Notes: generated by a model not told the origin, from the letters alone. DNA of 64,000 bases from Streptomyces eurythermus (GCF_014649115.1 NZ_BMSK01000014.1:124001-188000); one strand, 5' to 3'; counted from the stretch's first letter, positions 1-9,408 are shown. Program-made: numbers and translations.

Positions 1-1774
1 GCCGGGCGCCGGAGCCGGAGACACCCTGGGCCGCCGCGTCCTGCAACCAGCGGTCGCCGCCCGACCCCACGGGCACCAGCACCTGGGTGTCCAGCAGGCC
101 CACGGCCGCCCGGACGCCGGGCACGCGGGCGGCGCGCCCGACGGAACCGGGGGACAGCCCGGCGGGGTGGGTGACGACGTGGTCCGCGATGATGCCGGCG
201 CGCAACTGCCCGGCGGCGACGTGGCTTTCGCTCGTGTGCAGGAAGGTGAGCGTCGAGGCGAAGGCCATGGCCAGCACGATCGGGGTGAGCGCCGAGGCCA
301 GCCGGCGGGCGTTCGTACGGGAGTTGGCGACGGCGAGCGAGGCCGCGGCGCCCAGACCGCGCAGCAACAGCCCGGACAGGGCCGCGCACAGCCGCGCCAC
401 CAGCGGGCCGAGCAACGCCACCGCCAGCATGAACAGCATGACGACACCGAGGGCGGCGTTGGCCGCGTCGTCCCCGGCCGAACGGGCGGCGAGCACGGTG
501 AGGAACCCGCCGCCGGCCAGCGCGCCCAGACCCAGCGTGGTACGGATCACGCCCGGACGCCGCCGTTCCAGCGAGGCCTCGGTGAGTGCCTGCCCCGGCT
601 TGATCCTCGCGGGCCGGCGTCCGGCCGCCCAGCCGGCGGCGAGCGCGGTCAGCAGCCCCGTGCCGACGGCGACGACGAACGGGATCCACGACACGTGCAG
701 GCGCACGGGTTCCGGGATGGCCCCGCGGTCCTCCAACTGCCCGAACCACCAGTGTGCGAGCCCGATCCCGGGCAGGCAGCCGGCGAGCCCGGCGACGGGC
801 GCGACGAGCAGCCCCTCGGCGGCGACCGCCCGCCGGATCTGCCGCGGCGTGGCGCCGATGGCACGCAGCAGCGCGAACTCCCGGGCGCGCTGGGCGACCG
901 ACAGGGCCACCGTGCCGGCGGCGGTGAAGACGGCGACCATGGCGGCGACCCCGCCGAAGGAACCGCCGAGCCCGGTGAGCGTTTCCTTCGCGTACCCGAG
1001 CCCGTGGTTCTCCACGGCGCCGCGGTCGTCACCGGTGTGCACCCCGGCGCCGGACCCGGCGAGCGCCTTGCGCACACCGGCGGCGAGGGCACCGGTGTCC
1101 GTCCCGTCGTCGGCCAGTACGGCGATGGCGTCGGCCTTGCCGGGATGCCCGGCGAGCGCGGGGGACCGGGCGTCGGCGAACCAGCCCACGGGACCCCCGG
1201 CCCGGTCGCCGGGCCCGGCCTGCGCCAGTCCGGAGACGCGGAAGCGGGCGCGTCCGGCGGCGGTTTCCAGCACGACGGTGTCGCCCACCCCGGCCCGCGC
1301 GGCCCGTGCGGCGGCGGCGTCGAGGACGACCTCCCCGGCACGGGGCGCGGTCCCGGAGCGGAGCGCGGTTCCGGTGAAGGCGTGCGATCCCCAGCCATGC
1401 CCCGTGAACGAGCGGCCGCCCTGGCGCACGGGGAACGTGAAGTCCGCCACGGCCGCCCGGACACCGGGCACGCGGGCCGCCCGCCCGGCCAGCGCGGTGT
1501 CCACACGGGCGGTGTCCGGCAGCGGGACCGACTCCTCGGAGCGGCCGTCCCCGCTGCCCATGACGAAGTGGGCGTACTGGTCGGCCGCCGCGACGACCGG
1601 CGCCTTCGCGTACCGCGCGGGCGGGACCGAGGCGCGGATGCCGGTCTCCAGGAGGATGCCGCAGGCGGAGACGATCAGCGACGCCATCATCAGCGCCACG
1701 AAGGTGCCGGCGAACGAGGCGGGCTTGAAGCGTACGGCCGCGCGGGCGAGGCCGTTGGGGGCGAGGGTCCTCAC
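1..1774 (-). CDS. FtsX/MacB-type ABC transporter permease (3' end outside window)
   Basis: Membrane subunit of an ABC exporter that works with the ATPase encoded just upstream. About 591 residues are visible and the C-terminus is cut by the window edge. The GTG start overlaps the ATPase stop as GTGA, so the two are translationally coupled. An N-terminal membrane segment (about residues 17-40) is followed by an extracytoplasmic domain, then three hydrophobic segments beginning with the typical FtsX text REFALLRAIGATPRQIRR, and then a second extracytoplasmic region. The phrase GRAARVPGVRAAV occurs in both extracytoplasmic regions, which fits the internally duplicated MacB-like layout of actinobacterial FtsX permeases. 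The substrate cannot be read from the sequence; lipids, peptides or antibiotics are all known for this family. Confidence 0.9.
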   Translation of the reverse strand, partial: MRTLAPNGLARAAVRFKPASFAGTFVALMMASLIVSACGILLETGIRASVPPARYAKAPVVAAADQYAHFVMGSGDGRSEESVPLPDTARVDTALAGRAARVPGVRAAVADFTFPVRQGGRSFTGHGWGSHAFTGTALRSGTAPRAGEVVLDAAAARAARAGVGDTVVLETAAGRARFRVSGLAQAGPGDRAGGPVGWFADARSPALAGHPGKADAIAVLADDGTDTGALAAGVRKALAGSGAGVHTGDDRGAVENHGLGYAKETLTGLGGSFGGVAAMVAVFTAAGTVALSVAQRAREFALLRAIGATPRQIRRAVAAEGLLVAPVAGLAGCLPGIGLAHWWFGQLEDRGAIPEPVRLHVSWIPFVVAVGTGLLTALAAGWAAGRRPARIKPGQALTEASLERRRPGVIRTTLGLGALAGGGFLTVLAARSAGDDAANAALGVVMLFMLAVALLGPLVARLCAALSGLLLRGLGAAASLAVANSRTNARRLASALTPIVLAMAFASTLTFLHTSESHVAAGQLRAGIIADHVVTHPAGLSPGSVGRAARVPGVRAAVGLLDTQVLVPVGSGGDRWLQDAAAQGVSGSGAR

Positions 1775-2586
1775 GCGGCGGCCACCGCCACCGTGCCCGT
1801 ACGGGAGGTGAGGGCGGCCATGCGCGCCGCGATCTGCTCCGCCGTGCCGCGGTCGAGACCGCTGGCGAAGACACCGTCGGCGAGGAACAGCACGCGGTCG
1901 GCCCAGGCGGCGGCGGCCGGATCGTGGGTGACCATGACGACGGTCGCCCCCAGGGTGTCCACCGCCTGCCGGAGCAGGCCGAGGACCTCGGCGGCGGTCC
2001 CGGTGTCCAGGGCGCCGGTGGGCTCGTCGGCGAACACCACGTCCGGGTCGGTGATCAGGGCACGGGCGACGGCCACGCGCTGCTGCTGGCCGCCGGACAA
2101 CTCGCCGGGCCGGCGCCCGGCCTTGTCGGCGAGGCCGACCCGCCCGAGCATCGCCGCCGCCCGCCGACGGTCCTGGCGCTGACCGGCCAGGCGCATCGGG
2201 AGCAGCACGTTCTGCTCCACGGTGAGGGAGGGCAGCAGATTGAAGGCCTGGAACACGAAACCGAGGCGGCTGCGCCGCAATTCGGTGAGCTGGTTCTCGC
2301 GCATGCCCGTGATCTCCGTACCGCCCAGCCGCACGGAGCCGGCGGTCGGCCGGTCGAGACCGGCCGCGCACTGCAGGAAGGTGGACTTGCCGGACCCGGA
2401 CGGGCCCATGACGGCGGTGAACGTGCCGCGGGGCAGGGCGAGATCGATGCCGGCGAGGGCGCGCACGGTACGGGAGCCGCGGCCGTACTCCCGCCGTACC
2501 CCGCGCAGTTCGACGGCGAGACCGGGTGTGCCCTGGGGCTCCAGCCGGTCGTCCGCCTTCCGCCGCTTGCCGCCGCGCAGCCTCAT
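1771..2586 (-). CDS. ABC transporter ATP-binding protein, LolD/MacB type
   Basis: ATPase partner of the downstream FtsX-type permease, 271 residues. It has Walker A GPSGSGKST, signature LSGGQQQRVAVARAL, Walker B VVFADEPTGALD and an H-loop in MVTHDPAAA, so all catalytic motifs are intact. I chose the ATG at 2586 because a GAGAGGA ribosome-binding site lies about 7 bases upstream; an in-frame GTG at 2601 would add five residues. The QQQR signature and the GALD text after Walker B are typical of the family that pairs with FtsX permeases rather than of importers. The gene is divergent from the exported hydrolase at 2788. Confidence 0.95.
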   Translation of the reverse strand: MRLRGGKRRKADDRLEPQGTPGLAVELRGVRREYGRGSRTVRALAGIDLALPRGTFTAVMGPSGSGKSTFLQCAAGLDRPTAGSVRLGGTEITGMRENQLTELRRSRLGFVFQAFNLLPSLTVEQNVLLPMRLAGQRQDRRRAAAMLGRVGLADKAGRRPGELSGGQQQRVAVARALITDPDVVFADEPTGALDTGTAAEVLGLLRQAVDTLGATVVMVTHDPAAAAWADRVLFLADGVFASGLDRGTAEQIAARMAALTSRTGTVAVAAA

Positions 2587-2787
2587 GGTCCGTCCTCTCA
2601 CGATCTTTCCCAGCCGACGACTCGACGCTACGGAGCACGGCCGTCACGGGACATGGAGGCTCCCGGCGGATCGGGGGTGGGGATATCCCGAGGGCACCGG
2701 TCAGGACAGCTCGACGCGCGGGACGGGCCCGGCCCGCGTCGCGGCTCGTCACGGGCCCCACGCGGTCAGACTCCGTGGGAGCGCAGC

Positions 2788-3879
2788 ATGCCTACCCCCT
2801 TCCGCAAGCGGATCGTCATCCCGGCCACCGCCCTGGCCGCGGCGGCCGTCGCCCTCTCCCCGGCCGGCGCCGGCCAGGCCCTCGCCCACGCCTCGTGCTT
2901 CGACCGCGCCACCCGGCCCTACACCTCGGTCGTCGACAGCCACCTCCACTACCGCCCCTTCGGCGGCAAGGCCATCCCCTTCGAAGAGCTCAACGCCTAC
3001 CTGCGCAAGAGCGGCGTCCACTACGTCAACGCGTTCGGCATCGGCCAGAAACTGCCCGCCGGCTCCTCCTGCACGTACTACCTCGACTGCCCCGGCACCC
3101 CCGTGCTGCCCAGCGTCAGGAACGACATCGTCAACGCCGAGAACTACCTGGACGACAAGCCCTCCGACCCGCGCATCACCCTGTCGATGACCTCCTTCGA
3201 CCTCGCCCACCCCGAGACGATCCCCGAGACCCTCGACCTGTACGACCGGGAGTACCCAGGGCTCTTCCGCTGGGCCGGCGAACTCAACCTCGTCAAGGGC
3301 GCCCTGCTGCCCAACCACCACGAGCCCGCGAGCAGCGGCGACATCGACGGGTGGGCACCGATGATGAAGGAGTTCGAGAAGCGCGGCATCCCGGTCACCC
3401 TGCACGCCGACCTCGGCACCGACGCCGAACCCACCAAATACCTGAACCTGTTCCGCAAGGCACTCGACCGCTACCCCCGCAACAAGATCGTCTGGGCGCA
3501 CATGGGCCTGTCCAAGGAACTGTCCACCATGGACCCGGCCGAACACATCGCCATCGTCCGCGGCCTGCTCACCCGCTATCCCCGACTCACCCTCGACCTG
3601 AGCTGGCGCGTCCTGGAGGACCAGTACTTCAGCAAGCCGGGAGTCCGCCGGATGTACGCCGGCCTCCTCGACGCCTTCCCCACCCGCGCCATCCCCGGCA
3701 CCGACTTCGTCGCGTCGAGCGACAAGAGCTACGCCGTGTACAAGGAAGAGCTCGAAGTGACCAGCCGCATCAACAAGGCCCTCGGCGACAGAGCCTTCCG
3801 CGGCATCGCGCTCGGCGAGAACTACTTCCGCCTGCTCGGCCTGAACACCACGGCACCCAGGATCTGCGCACAGAAGTGA
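2788..3879 (+). CDS. exported amidohydrolase-family metal-dependent hydrolase
   Basis: A 363-residue secreted protein with a signal peptide (basic start, alanine-rich core to about residue 33, AHA cleavage area). The mature part carries TIM-barrel metallohydrolase ligands: the HxH pair in VVDSHLHYRP (H52, H54), further histidines in VTLHADLG and VWAHMGLS, and a C-terminal aspartate in IPGTDF. Members of the amidohydrolase_2 group hydrolyse or decarboxylate small ring compounds and lactones, but the substrate is not predictable here. The start is the ATG at 2788, which directly precedes the signal peptide; earlier in-frame starts lie inside the divergent promoter region. It stands alone, with a hairpin 160 bases downstream of its stop. 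Confidence 0.85.
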   Translation: MPTPFRKRIVIPATALAAAAVALSPAGAGQALAHASCFDRATRPYTSVVDSHLHYRPFGGKAIPFEELNAYLRKSGVHYVNAFGIGQKLPAGSSCTYYLDCPGTPVLPSVRNDIVNAENYLDDKPSDPRITLSMTSFDLAHPETIPETLDLYDREYPGLFRWAGELNLVKGALLPNHHEPASSGDIDGWAPMMKEFEKRGIPVTLHADLGTDAEPTKYLNLFRKALDRYPRNKIVWAHMGLSKELSTMDPAEHIAIVRGLLTRYPRLTLDLSWRVLEDQYFSKPGVRRMYAGLLDAFPTRAIPGTDFVASSDKSYAVYKEELEVTSRINKALGDRAFRGIALGENYFRLLGLNTTAPRICAQK

Positions 3880-4040
3880 CCACCGGGCCGGCCGGCCGTG
3901 GATCCCTCCCCGGCACCGGCGGCCTGTCGCCCGGCACGGCCGGGAGTACGCTGGCCTTACCGAGAGCTTTTCGGGCGCACGACCACGGCGGCGCCGTTCC
4001 CGGCGAGTGACGGACGCGGGCAGCCGCGAGCCGCCTGGTG

Positions 4041-4070
4041 CTCCTCACCGGCCTCGCCGCCGGTGAGGAG
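4041..4070. terminator. perfect 12-bp inverted repeat (hairpin)
   Basis: CTCCTCACCGGC at 4041-4052 and its exact complement at 4059-4070 enclose a 6-base loop. There is no T-run. It lies 162 bases after the hydrolase stop and 51 bases before the phosphatase start, so it may end the upstream transcript or sit in the leader of the phosphatase mRNA. Confidence 0.5.
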
Positions 4071-4121
4071 GACACGGACTCGGGGCAGGACACCACTCCG
4101 CGGATCATGGCGGGAGAACGG

Positions 4122-5315
4122 ATGACGCCCGAACGGCGCCCGGACCGCTCCGAGAGCTTCGGGGAAGCGCTGCTGGGAGAGGTTCTCGACCGCGCGCACG
4201 AGCTTCCTCCCGATCTCATCGCGCCGCTGGTCACCGCCGTGGTGGCGCGACTGGGCGGCAGGCGTCCGCAGGTGCTGCTGCAGGACTACGGCCAACTGCT
4301 CCTCGTACCCCTGACCGGCGAGGGCCTCACCCAGGGGGAACCGCAGGTGATCGACGACTCCGCGGCCGGCCGCTGCTTCCTCGACGCGGTCCCCGTGGAA
4401 CTGCTCGGGGCCGACGGCGTACGGATCCACCTGCCGCTGCTGGACGGCGGCGACCAGGTGGGGGTCATGTCGGTGACGCTCGACGGCATCGACGACGACG
4501 TCCGGCGCCTGCTGCTGAGGATCTCCGGACTCGTGGCCGACCTGCTGGTGACCAAGCACGGCTATTCCGACCTGTTCTTCGGCGTCCGGCGCCGCGAACC
4601 GATGAGCGTCGCCGCGGAGATCCAGTGGTCCCTGCTGCCGCCGCTGGCGATGATCATGCCCCGGGTCGCCGTGGCCGGGATCCTGGAACCCGCCTACGAC
4701 GTGGCCGGCGACAGCTTCGACTACGCGCTCAACGGAGACATCCTCCACGTGGTCATGATCGACGCGGTGGGGCACGGACTGAACGCGGCCACCCTGGCCA
4801 CCGTCGCCATCGGCGCCTACCGCCACGCCCGCCGCCTCGGCATCGGACTGTCGGCGAGCTACGCCTTCATGGACCGCGCCGTCGCGCAGCAGTTCGGCCC
4901 CGAACACTTCGTCACCGCGCAGATGATCCAGCTGGACACCACGACCGGGTGGATGCGGTGGGTCAACGCCGGCCACCCGCCGCCGATCCTCGTCCGCGAC
5001 CACCGCGTCGTACGGCGCCTGGTCGCCCCGACGACCCTCCCGGTCGGCCTGGGCGGTCCGGAGCCACCGGTCAGCGGGCTGCGGCTGGAGCGCGGGGACC
5101 GGGTGCTCTGTTTCACCGACGGGCTGATCGAGGAGCACGTCAGGGGAGGGGAGGAGTTCGGCGAGAACCAGTTGATCGACCATGTGAACCGGTTGGAGGC
5201 GACCGGCCGCGGCATCCGGGCGGTGACACGCTCCCTGTCCCACACCCTCAAGCGGGCGCGCGGCGGACACACCACGGACGACGCGACGCTGCTCATGGTG
5301 GAGTGGCGCGGCTGA
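4122..5315 (+). CDS. SpoIIE/RsbU-type PP2C protein phosphatase
   Basis: A 397-residue cytoplasmic serine phosphatase of the kind that dephosphorylates anti-sigma-factor antagonists. The C-terminal two thirds carry the SpoIIE landmarks: VAGDSFDYAL with metal-binding aspartates, DAVGHGLNAA, AGHPPPIL and FTDGLIEEH. The N-terminal 140 residues form a small domain of unknown role, probably sensory. The ATG at 4122 has GGGAG about 6 bases upstream and is preferred to GTG 4038 or ATG 4107, which lie in or just after the 4041-4070 hairpin. No STAS or anti-sigma gene is adjacent; the nearest STAS gene is at 26.8 kb, so the target is unknown. Confidence 0.9.
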   Translation: MTPERRPDRSESFGEALLGEVLDRAHELPPDLIAPLVTAVVARLGGRRPQVLLQDYGQLLLVPLTGEGLTQGEPQVIDDSAAGRCFLDAVPVELLGADGVRIHLPLLDGGDQVGVMSVTLDGIDDDVRRLLLRISGLVADLLVTKHGYSDLFFGVRRREPMSVAAEIQWSLLPPLAMIMPRVAVAGILEPAYDVAGDSFDYALNGDILHVVMIDAVGHGLNAATLATVAIGAYRHARRLGIGLSASYAFMDRAVAQQFGPEHFVTAQMIQLDTTTGWMRWVNAGHPPPILVRDHRVVRRLVAPTTLPVGLGGPEPPVSGLRLERGDRVLCFTDGLIEEHVRGGEEFGENQLIDHVNRLEATGRGIRAVTRSLSHTLKRARGGHTTDDATLLMVEWRG

Positions 5316-5346
5316 ACTCCCCCCCCGCTCTCGGCAGCGCCCGCGG

Positions 5347-6433
5347 TCACAGAACCGCCCGGGCGGTAGGGGCCCGGCCCTCGCACGCCTGCCGGGCTCG
5401 ATCGACCAGCATGCGTGTCAGGATCTCGAGATGGTCGCCGCCGTACGCCTGCGTCCAGTCCACCGCCTCGATGCGGTAGGTGACACCGACCACGACGCTG
5501 CCGAACCTGACCACGGATATCACCGTCTTGCCGGAGGAGCCGTCTTGTCTGCCGAAGGCGTGGCTCTCGTCCCCCAGAGCCGGCAGCGCCATCGAGGGCG
5601 GGGTGTCCTTTCTTGTCGACTGGCAGGCCGATCGCGCGGCACTGACGCTGGAGAGCGCGTACACCTCGAATTCGGCGACGTTGTCCGTCGACGGGTCCTT
5701 GTACTCGGCTTCGCCGCGGAACGACACGCTAGGCGGATCGGTCCGGCACTGCGCTGCGCCGGCTTCGAGCACCTTCGGAGCGGATTCCTGGGTCCAGCCG
5801 CCGGGCACCGCGTCCAGCCCGGGAAGGACCGACTTCACCACGTCACGGTTCTTGAGCACCGGGCGGAGCCGCCCGCCGGCGAGCGAGTTGTCCGCGCCGT
5901 CCGCGGAAGCGCCCGCGCCGCCGGCGTCCTGTTGCGACGCCGTGCCGCTTCCCCGGGGCCGGACGAGTCGTCCACGCCGATCGCTCGCACGCCGCCGTAC
6001 ACGGCGAGCGCCACGATCGCGAGCACCAGCGCGACCAACGCCACCAGGGCCCGGACCGCCGCGGGTGGTCGAAATCGTCAGCGGACCGAGGGAGTTGCTG
6101 CTGCCACGTAACCGGTTGCCGTCGCCGATGACCACGCTCCTGGGAGGCGCCGGCGGCCGCTGGGGAGGCGGTGGCGCCTCGAACAGGGAGAACAGCCGTC
6201 GTGCGAACGCCGGGTCCGCGTCGAGAGCGTCCCGCAGCGCGGCGTGGAGCCGGTCCGCCGCTGCCGAGTCGCCGGGGGCCCGGTCCAGCCCCGTCAGTGC
6301 CGCCCGGCCCTGCTCCGAGCCTCCCAGACGTTTCCCTGACCAGGCCGGATACCATCTGCGCCGTCTCCGTGCCGAGCGCGGTCCCCGCGCCGGTGACCGC
6401 GGCCACGACGAGAGGTACCACCGCCGACGCCAA
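5347..6433 (-). pseudogene. frameshifted gene for a single-pass membrane protein
   Basis: One protein can be read only by changing frame three times. A TTG start at 6433 opens a segment ending in MVSGLVRE; one extra A near 6342 moves reading to the frame with RLGGSEQGRAALTGL; one extra G near 6058 moves it to ALVALVALVLAIVALAVYGG, the membrane segment; and one missing G in the CCCCGGGG run near 5958 returns it to TASQQDAGGAGASADG and the C-terminal domain, which ends at 5347. Repairing each homopolymer gives a smooth protein of about 360 residues: cytoplasmic helix, proline-rich linker, membrane helix, extracellular domain. It may be genuine decay or sequencing error, because all three breaks fall in homopolymers. 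The function is not recognised. Confidence 0.65.
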
Positions 6434-6660
6434 CCCCCGCTGTGTCCATCACATGCCCGGGCAACCGGAATGATCGCCTGGCGGATCAACACCGTCTGAG
6501 TCTCGGGCGCATATCGGCGCGTACACCACCCAACCGGTTCCAGCCCGAACAACCGATGATCTTAAGCCAGTTAACCGGATCTTCCCTCGCCGGACGCTTC
6601 AGTCGGGGCAGCATACAAAGCGTGCTCGATCAGCTACGTACCGCAATGAAATGGGGGAAG

Positions 6661-7950
6661 ATGGCCAACCAGCCGAACCCGGATCTCACCAACAGCCTGA
6701 CCATGCTTCACACGGCCGTCATGCACACGGACAAGAACATCCGGGACGCGCTCGACAAGAGCGTGGAGAAGCTGGAGTCGGCCGGCCAGGCCGCCCAGGA
6801 CAGGACGACGAAGGAGGTCGTCGACGAACTCGGCCGGATGCGCGCGAACTTCCGCGACGTCTACAACAAGCTGAACGCCAACGGGGAATCGCTCAACAGC
6901 GCCGTCCACGACATCGTCGCCCAACTGCGCACCGGACTGCAGGACGTCCGCACCGCGCTCGCGGACCTCACGCCACCCGCGCCGCCGCCACAGCCCGCCG
7001 ACCCGCCGGCCCCTGCCCCTGGCTCTACGCTGCACGAGGCACCCGGCACCGAACGGGACCGCACCAGCCCCGCGACGGCACCTGTCAGCACCATCACAGA
7101 GTCCGACGTACTGCCGGAAGAGGCCGCCCTCCACAGCGTGATCCCGGCGCAGCGCACCGTCGACCCGTGCCCCCCTCCCAGCCCGGCGCTGACGGCCGAC
7201 GCGGTCCGCCGGGCTGTCCGCGAGGTCCTCAGCGAGGAACTCGCCCCAGTGCTCGCCGCGCTCACCGCCCCGGCCGGCACCGCCGACGAGAACCCGGCCG
7301 ACGACCAGCACGACGGCCCGGACCCGCTGCATGTGGCAGCCGGGGAGATCAAGCAGGAACTCGGCACCGCGCTGGAGGAAGCCCGCTCCGGTCTCGCCTC
7401 ACTCCAGCAGGAGATCGCCGACCTGCGCGGCGCCGTGGAGGAGCTGCGGACCCGGCCCGGCCCCGGCTCCGAAACCACGACCGTCGAGGTGAGCGCGGAG
7501 CACAGCACCCTTCTCAAGACGGCCGCCCGCGTCTCCGCCGCCTCCCTGCTGTGCCACCGTGACATCTGGGAGTTTCTGACCGCCCACGCCGGACGGCACC
7601 CGCACTTCCGCGTGCCGCCACACGTCACCGACGAAGGTGACGAGCGGATCCGCGCCGCGCTGTCCGGCCGCTCCCTGATCGCCCTGTTGATCAGCCTCCA
7701 CGCCATCAAGCACACCGCCGACAGCGGCGACGGTGACCAAGAGCTCGCCGCCACCTTGTACGAACGGATCGAGAACAGCCTGACCACCCTCGCCCCTGAC
7801 GGCGAACCGGTCACCATCACCCTCGACGACCGCACCGCCCCCGGCCCCCACACCCCGGCCGCCAACGCACCCGAGAACACGGCCACCCCACCAACTCCCG
7901 GGGAACAGAACACCGATACCGGCGCAACAGCCGGCCCCACCACCGCGTAG
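6661..7950 (+). CDS. unrecognised coiled-coil protein with proline-rich linker
   Basis: A 429-residue cytoplasmic protein with no membrane segment or signal. Residues 1-100 are a charged heptad-like helix. A Pro/Ala-rich linker (about 105-190) follows, then a second helical stretch near LQQEIADLRGAVEELRTR, a compact helical domain around 290-375 starting at LLCHRDIWEFLTAH, and a disordered Pro/Thr tail. I do not recognise the family. The ATG at 6661 lies 3 bases after GGGGG; in-frame ATGs at 6556 and 6646 are possible but have weaker sites. A strong hairpin follows the stop. It lies next to a patch of broken and intact insertion sequences, so it may be accessory DNA. Confidence 0.7.
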   Translation: MANQPNPDLTNSLTMLHTAVMHTDKNIRDALDKSVEKLESAGQAAQDRTTKEVVDELGRMRANFRDVYNKLNANGESLNSAVHDIVAQLRTGLQDVRTALADLTPPAPPPQPADPPAPAPGSTLHEAPGTERDRTSPATAPVSTITESDVLPEEAALHSVIPAQRTVDPCPPPSPALTADAVRRAVREVLSEELAPVLAALTAPAGTADENPADDQHDGPDPLHVAAGEIKQELGTALEEARSGLASLQQEIADLRGAVEELRTRPGPGSETTTVEVSAEHSTLLKTAARVSAASLLCHRDIWEFLTAHAGRHPHFRVPPHVTDEGDERIRAALSGRSLIALLISLHAIKHTADSGDGDQELAATLYERIENSLTTLAPDGEPVTITLDDRTAPGPHTPAANAPENTATPPTPGEQNTDTGATAGPTTA

Positions 7951-7954
7951 CCTG

Positions 7955-7995
7955 CCCCGGCCTGCCACGTCGGCACGAGGACCAGCAGGCCGGGG
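7955..7995 (+). terminator. hairpin terminator after the coiled-coil gene
   Basis: CCCCGGCCTGC at 7955-7965 pairs perfectly with 7985-7995 across a 19-base loop, starting 5 bases after the stop codon of the preceding gene. There is no T-run, as is usual in Streptomyces. Confidence 0.6.
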
Positions 7996-8161
7996 ACAAC
8001 CGAGTCGGTACTTCGGGATAGGGACTGTTCTGCCCTATGGAAGCCCGTACACCACCGGTGATCATGTAGGAGAACTACAAGTGATGGGAAGTGCTGGAGC
8101 GTTAGGGCGAGCACCAAAGCACGTATGACCGCACTGATCAGGCCCATCAAGAAGGGACTCG

Positions 8162-8704
8162 AAGTCCGCTGCCGGTCGCATTTTGGACCATCTCACACCG
8201 TTGCTGGCCAGCTCGCCTGCGCGCCGACCGCGCGAGGGTACCGTCTACATCGTCGACGGCACCCTGATGCCGACCCGTGATCGCAGCGTGGCGGCGTCCA
8301 GCAAGAACTACCGGTACTCGACCAACCTGCAGGTCGTTATCGACGCAAACAGTCGCCTGGCCGTGGCGATCGGACTCCCGCTACCCGGCAGCCGAAATGA
8401 CTGCCGGGCGTTCACGGAGTCCGGCGTCGACCGGGCCTGCCACGGAGTCCTTACGATCGCCGACGGCGGCTACCAAGGCACCGGGCTCCTCATTCCACAC
8501 CGCAGAAGCCGAGGCCAGAGTCACCGCAGCCCGCGACAGGAAGCGGAGAACGCCGTCCACCGCCGTGCACGAGCACGCGTGGAACACGCCCTGTCACGGC
8601 TGAAGAACTGGAAGATCCTGCGAGACTGCCGGCTCAAGGGCAACAGAGTTCACCAAGCCATGCTCGGCATCGCCCGCCTGCACAACCTGGCCCTCACCAG
8701 ATGA
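8162..8704 (+). pseudogene. N-terminally truncated IS5-like transposase
   Basis: This is the C-terminal part of a DDE transposase related to the complete one at 9468-10238. Recognisable text begins at about 8162 (SAAGRILDHLTPLL) and runs to the stop at 8704. It includes the first catalytic Asp in YIVDGTLMP, the second in TIADGGYQG and the Glu in RARVEHALSRLK, followed by the shared ending KILRDCRLKGN. The N-terminal helix-turn-helix region is missing and no good start codon or terminal repeats are visible. It is a remnant and not expected to be active. Confidence 0.8.
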
Positions 8705-8756
8705 TTCGAACTCGATCGGAGTCGCGAGCAGCAGGGCGATGCGACGAGCGCAGGGC

Positions 8757-9215
8757 TCAGGAGGATTCGATGAGCAGGTCGACGGCCGAGTAGAAGGCGT
8801 TCGGGGTGTCCCCGATATTCCATCGTCCGAGGATGGTGTGCCTGCCAGTGAGGCCGCCCAGTGGAACGATGTGCTCCACCACATATGGCGGCGTCGTGTT
8901 GTGGGAGTCGAACGTCGTGAGCACGGTGTTGTCGGCGGTGATGGCGATGTACTCCCACGTCGTAGTGCGGTGGGGAGCGGTGAGCGTCCAGGTGAACCCG
9001 ATCTCCTGCACCCCCGCGGGCACGGTGAAGAAGCAGTCCGCAAAAAGGGAGTCGTCGTTGAGCTCCGGGAAGCGCGCGCCGTCCCCGTTCGGGAGGAGGC
9101 TCCCCTTGGGGGCTTCGACGCTCTGCGGCTCGTACTGGACATCCCCCGCGCCGGGGATTTCGCCCAGGCGCGCCCTGGCCTGACGGCTCGGAGGGACGGT
9201 GATGTATCCGGACAC
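8757..9215 (-). CDS. signal-less AA10 (LPMO / chitin-binding protein)-like protein lacking His1
   Basis: This 152-residue protein follows the fold text of AA10 lytic polysaccharide monooxygenases. GYITVPPSRQ matches the mature N-terminus, VQYEPQSVEAPKG and ARFPELNDDS follow, FTWTLTAPHRTTTWEY carries the second histidine-brace residue (H82), and ILGRWNIGDTPNAFY contains the axial Phe region. In true LPMOs the mature protein begins with His after signal-peptide removal. Here translation starts directly with Met-Ser-Gly-Tyr: the GTG at 9215 has a clear AGGAG site 5 bases upstream and no signal peptide precedes it. His1 is therefore replaced by Ser, and the usual cysteine pairs are mostly gone. 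A copper oxidase role is unlikely; intracellular carbohydrate binding or another repurposed role is inference. An IS sits 190 bases upstream. Confidence 0.8.
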   Translation of the reverse strand: MSGYITVPPSRQARARLGEIPGAGDVQYEPQSVEAPKGSLLPNGDGARFPELNDDSLFADCFFTVPAGVQEIGFTWTLTAPHRTTTWEYIAITADNTVLTTFDSHNTTPPYVVEHIVPLGGLTGRHTILGRWNIGDTPNAFYSAVDLLIESS

Positions 9216-9408
9216 GTTTTCTCCTGTTGATCACGGGGCAGGCCGGTCCCCTGCCTACCCGGGTCGCATGCCCCCCATCCAAGACAGTCCTCGAACCCCC
9301 CTTCCGGGGGATGTTCGGGCGCACAGGGGTACGACGAGGGCGTATGAGCCCACCCTCACTCGCCACTCGACCCGTGGGCACCGCACCGCCGATACGGGAC
9401 ACCCTTTA

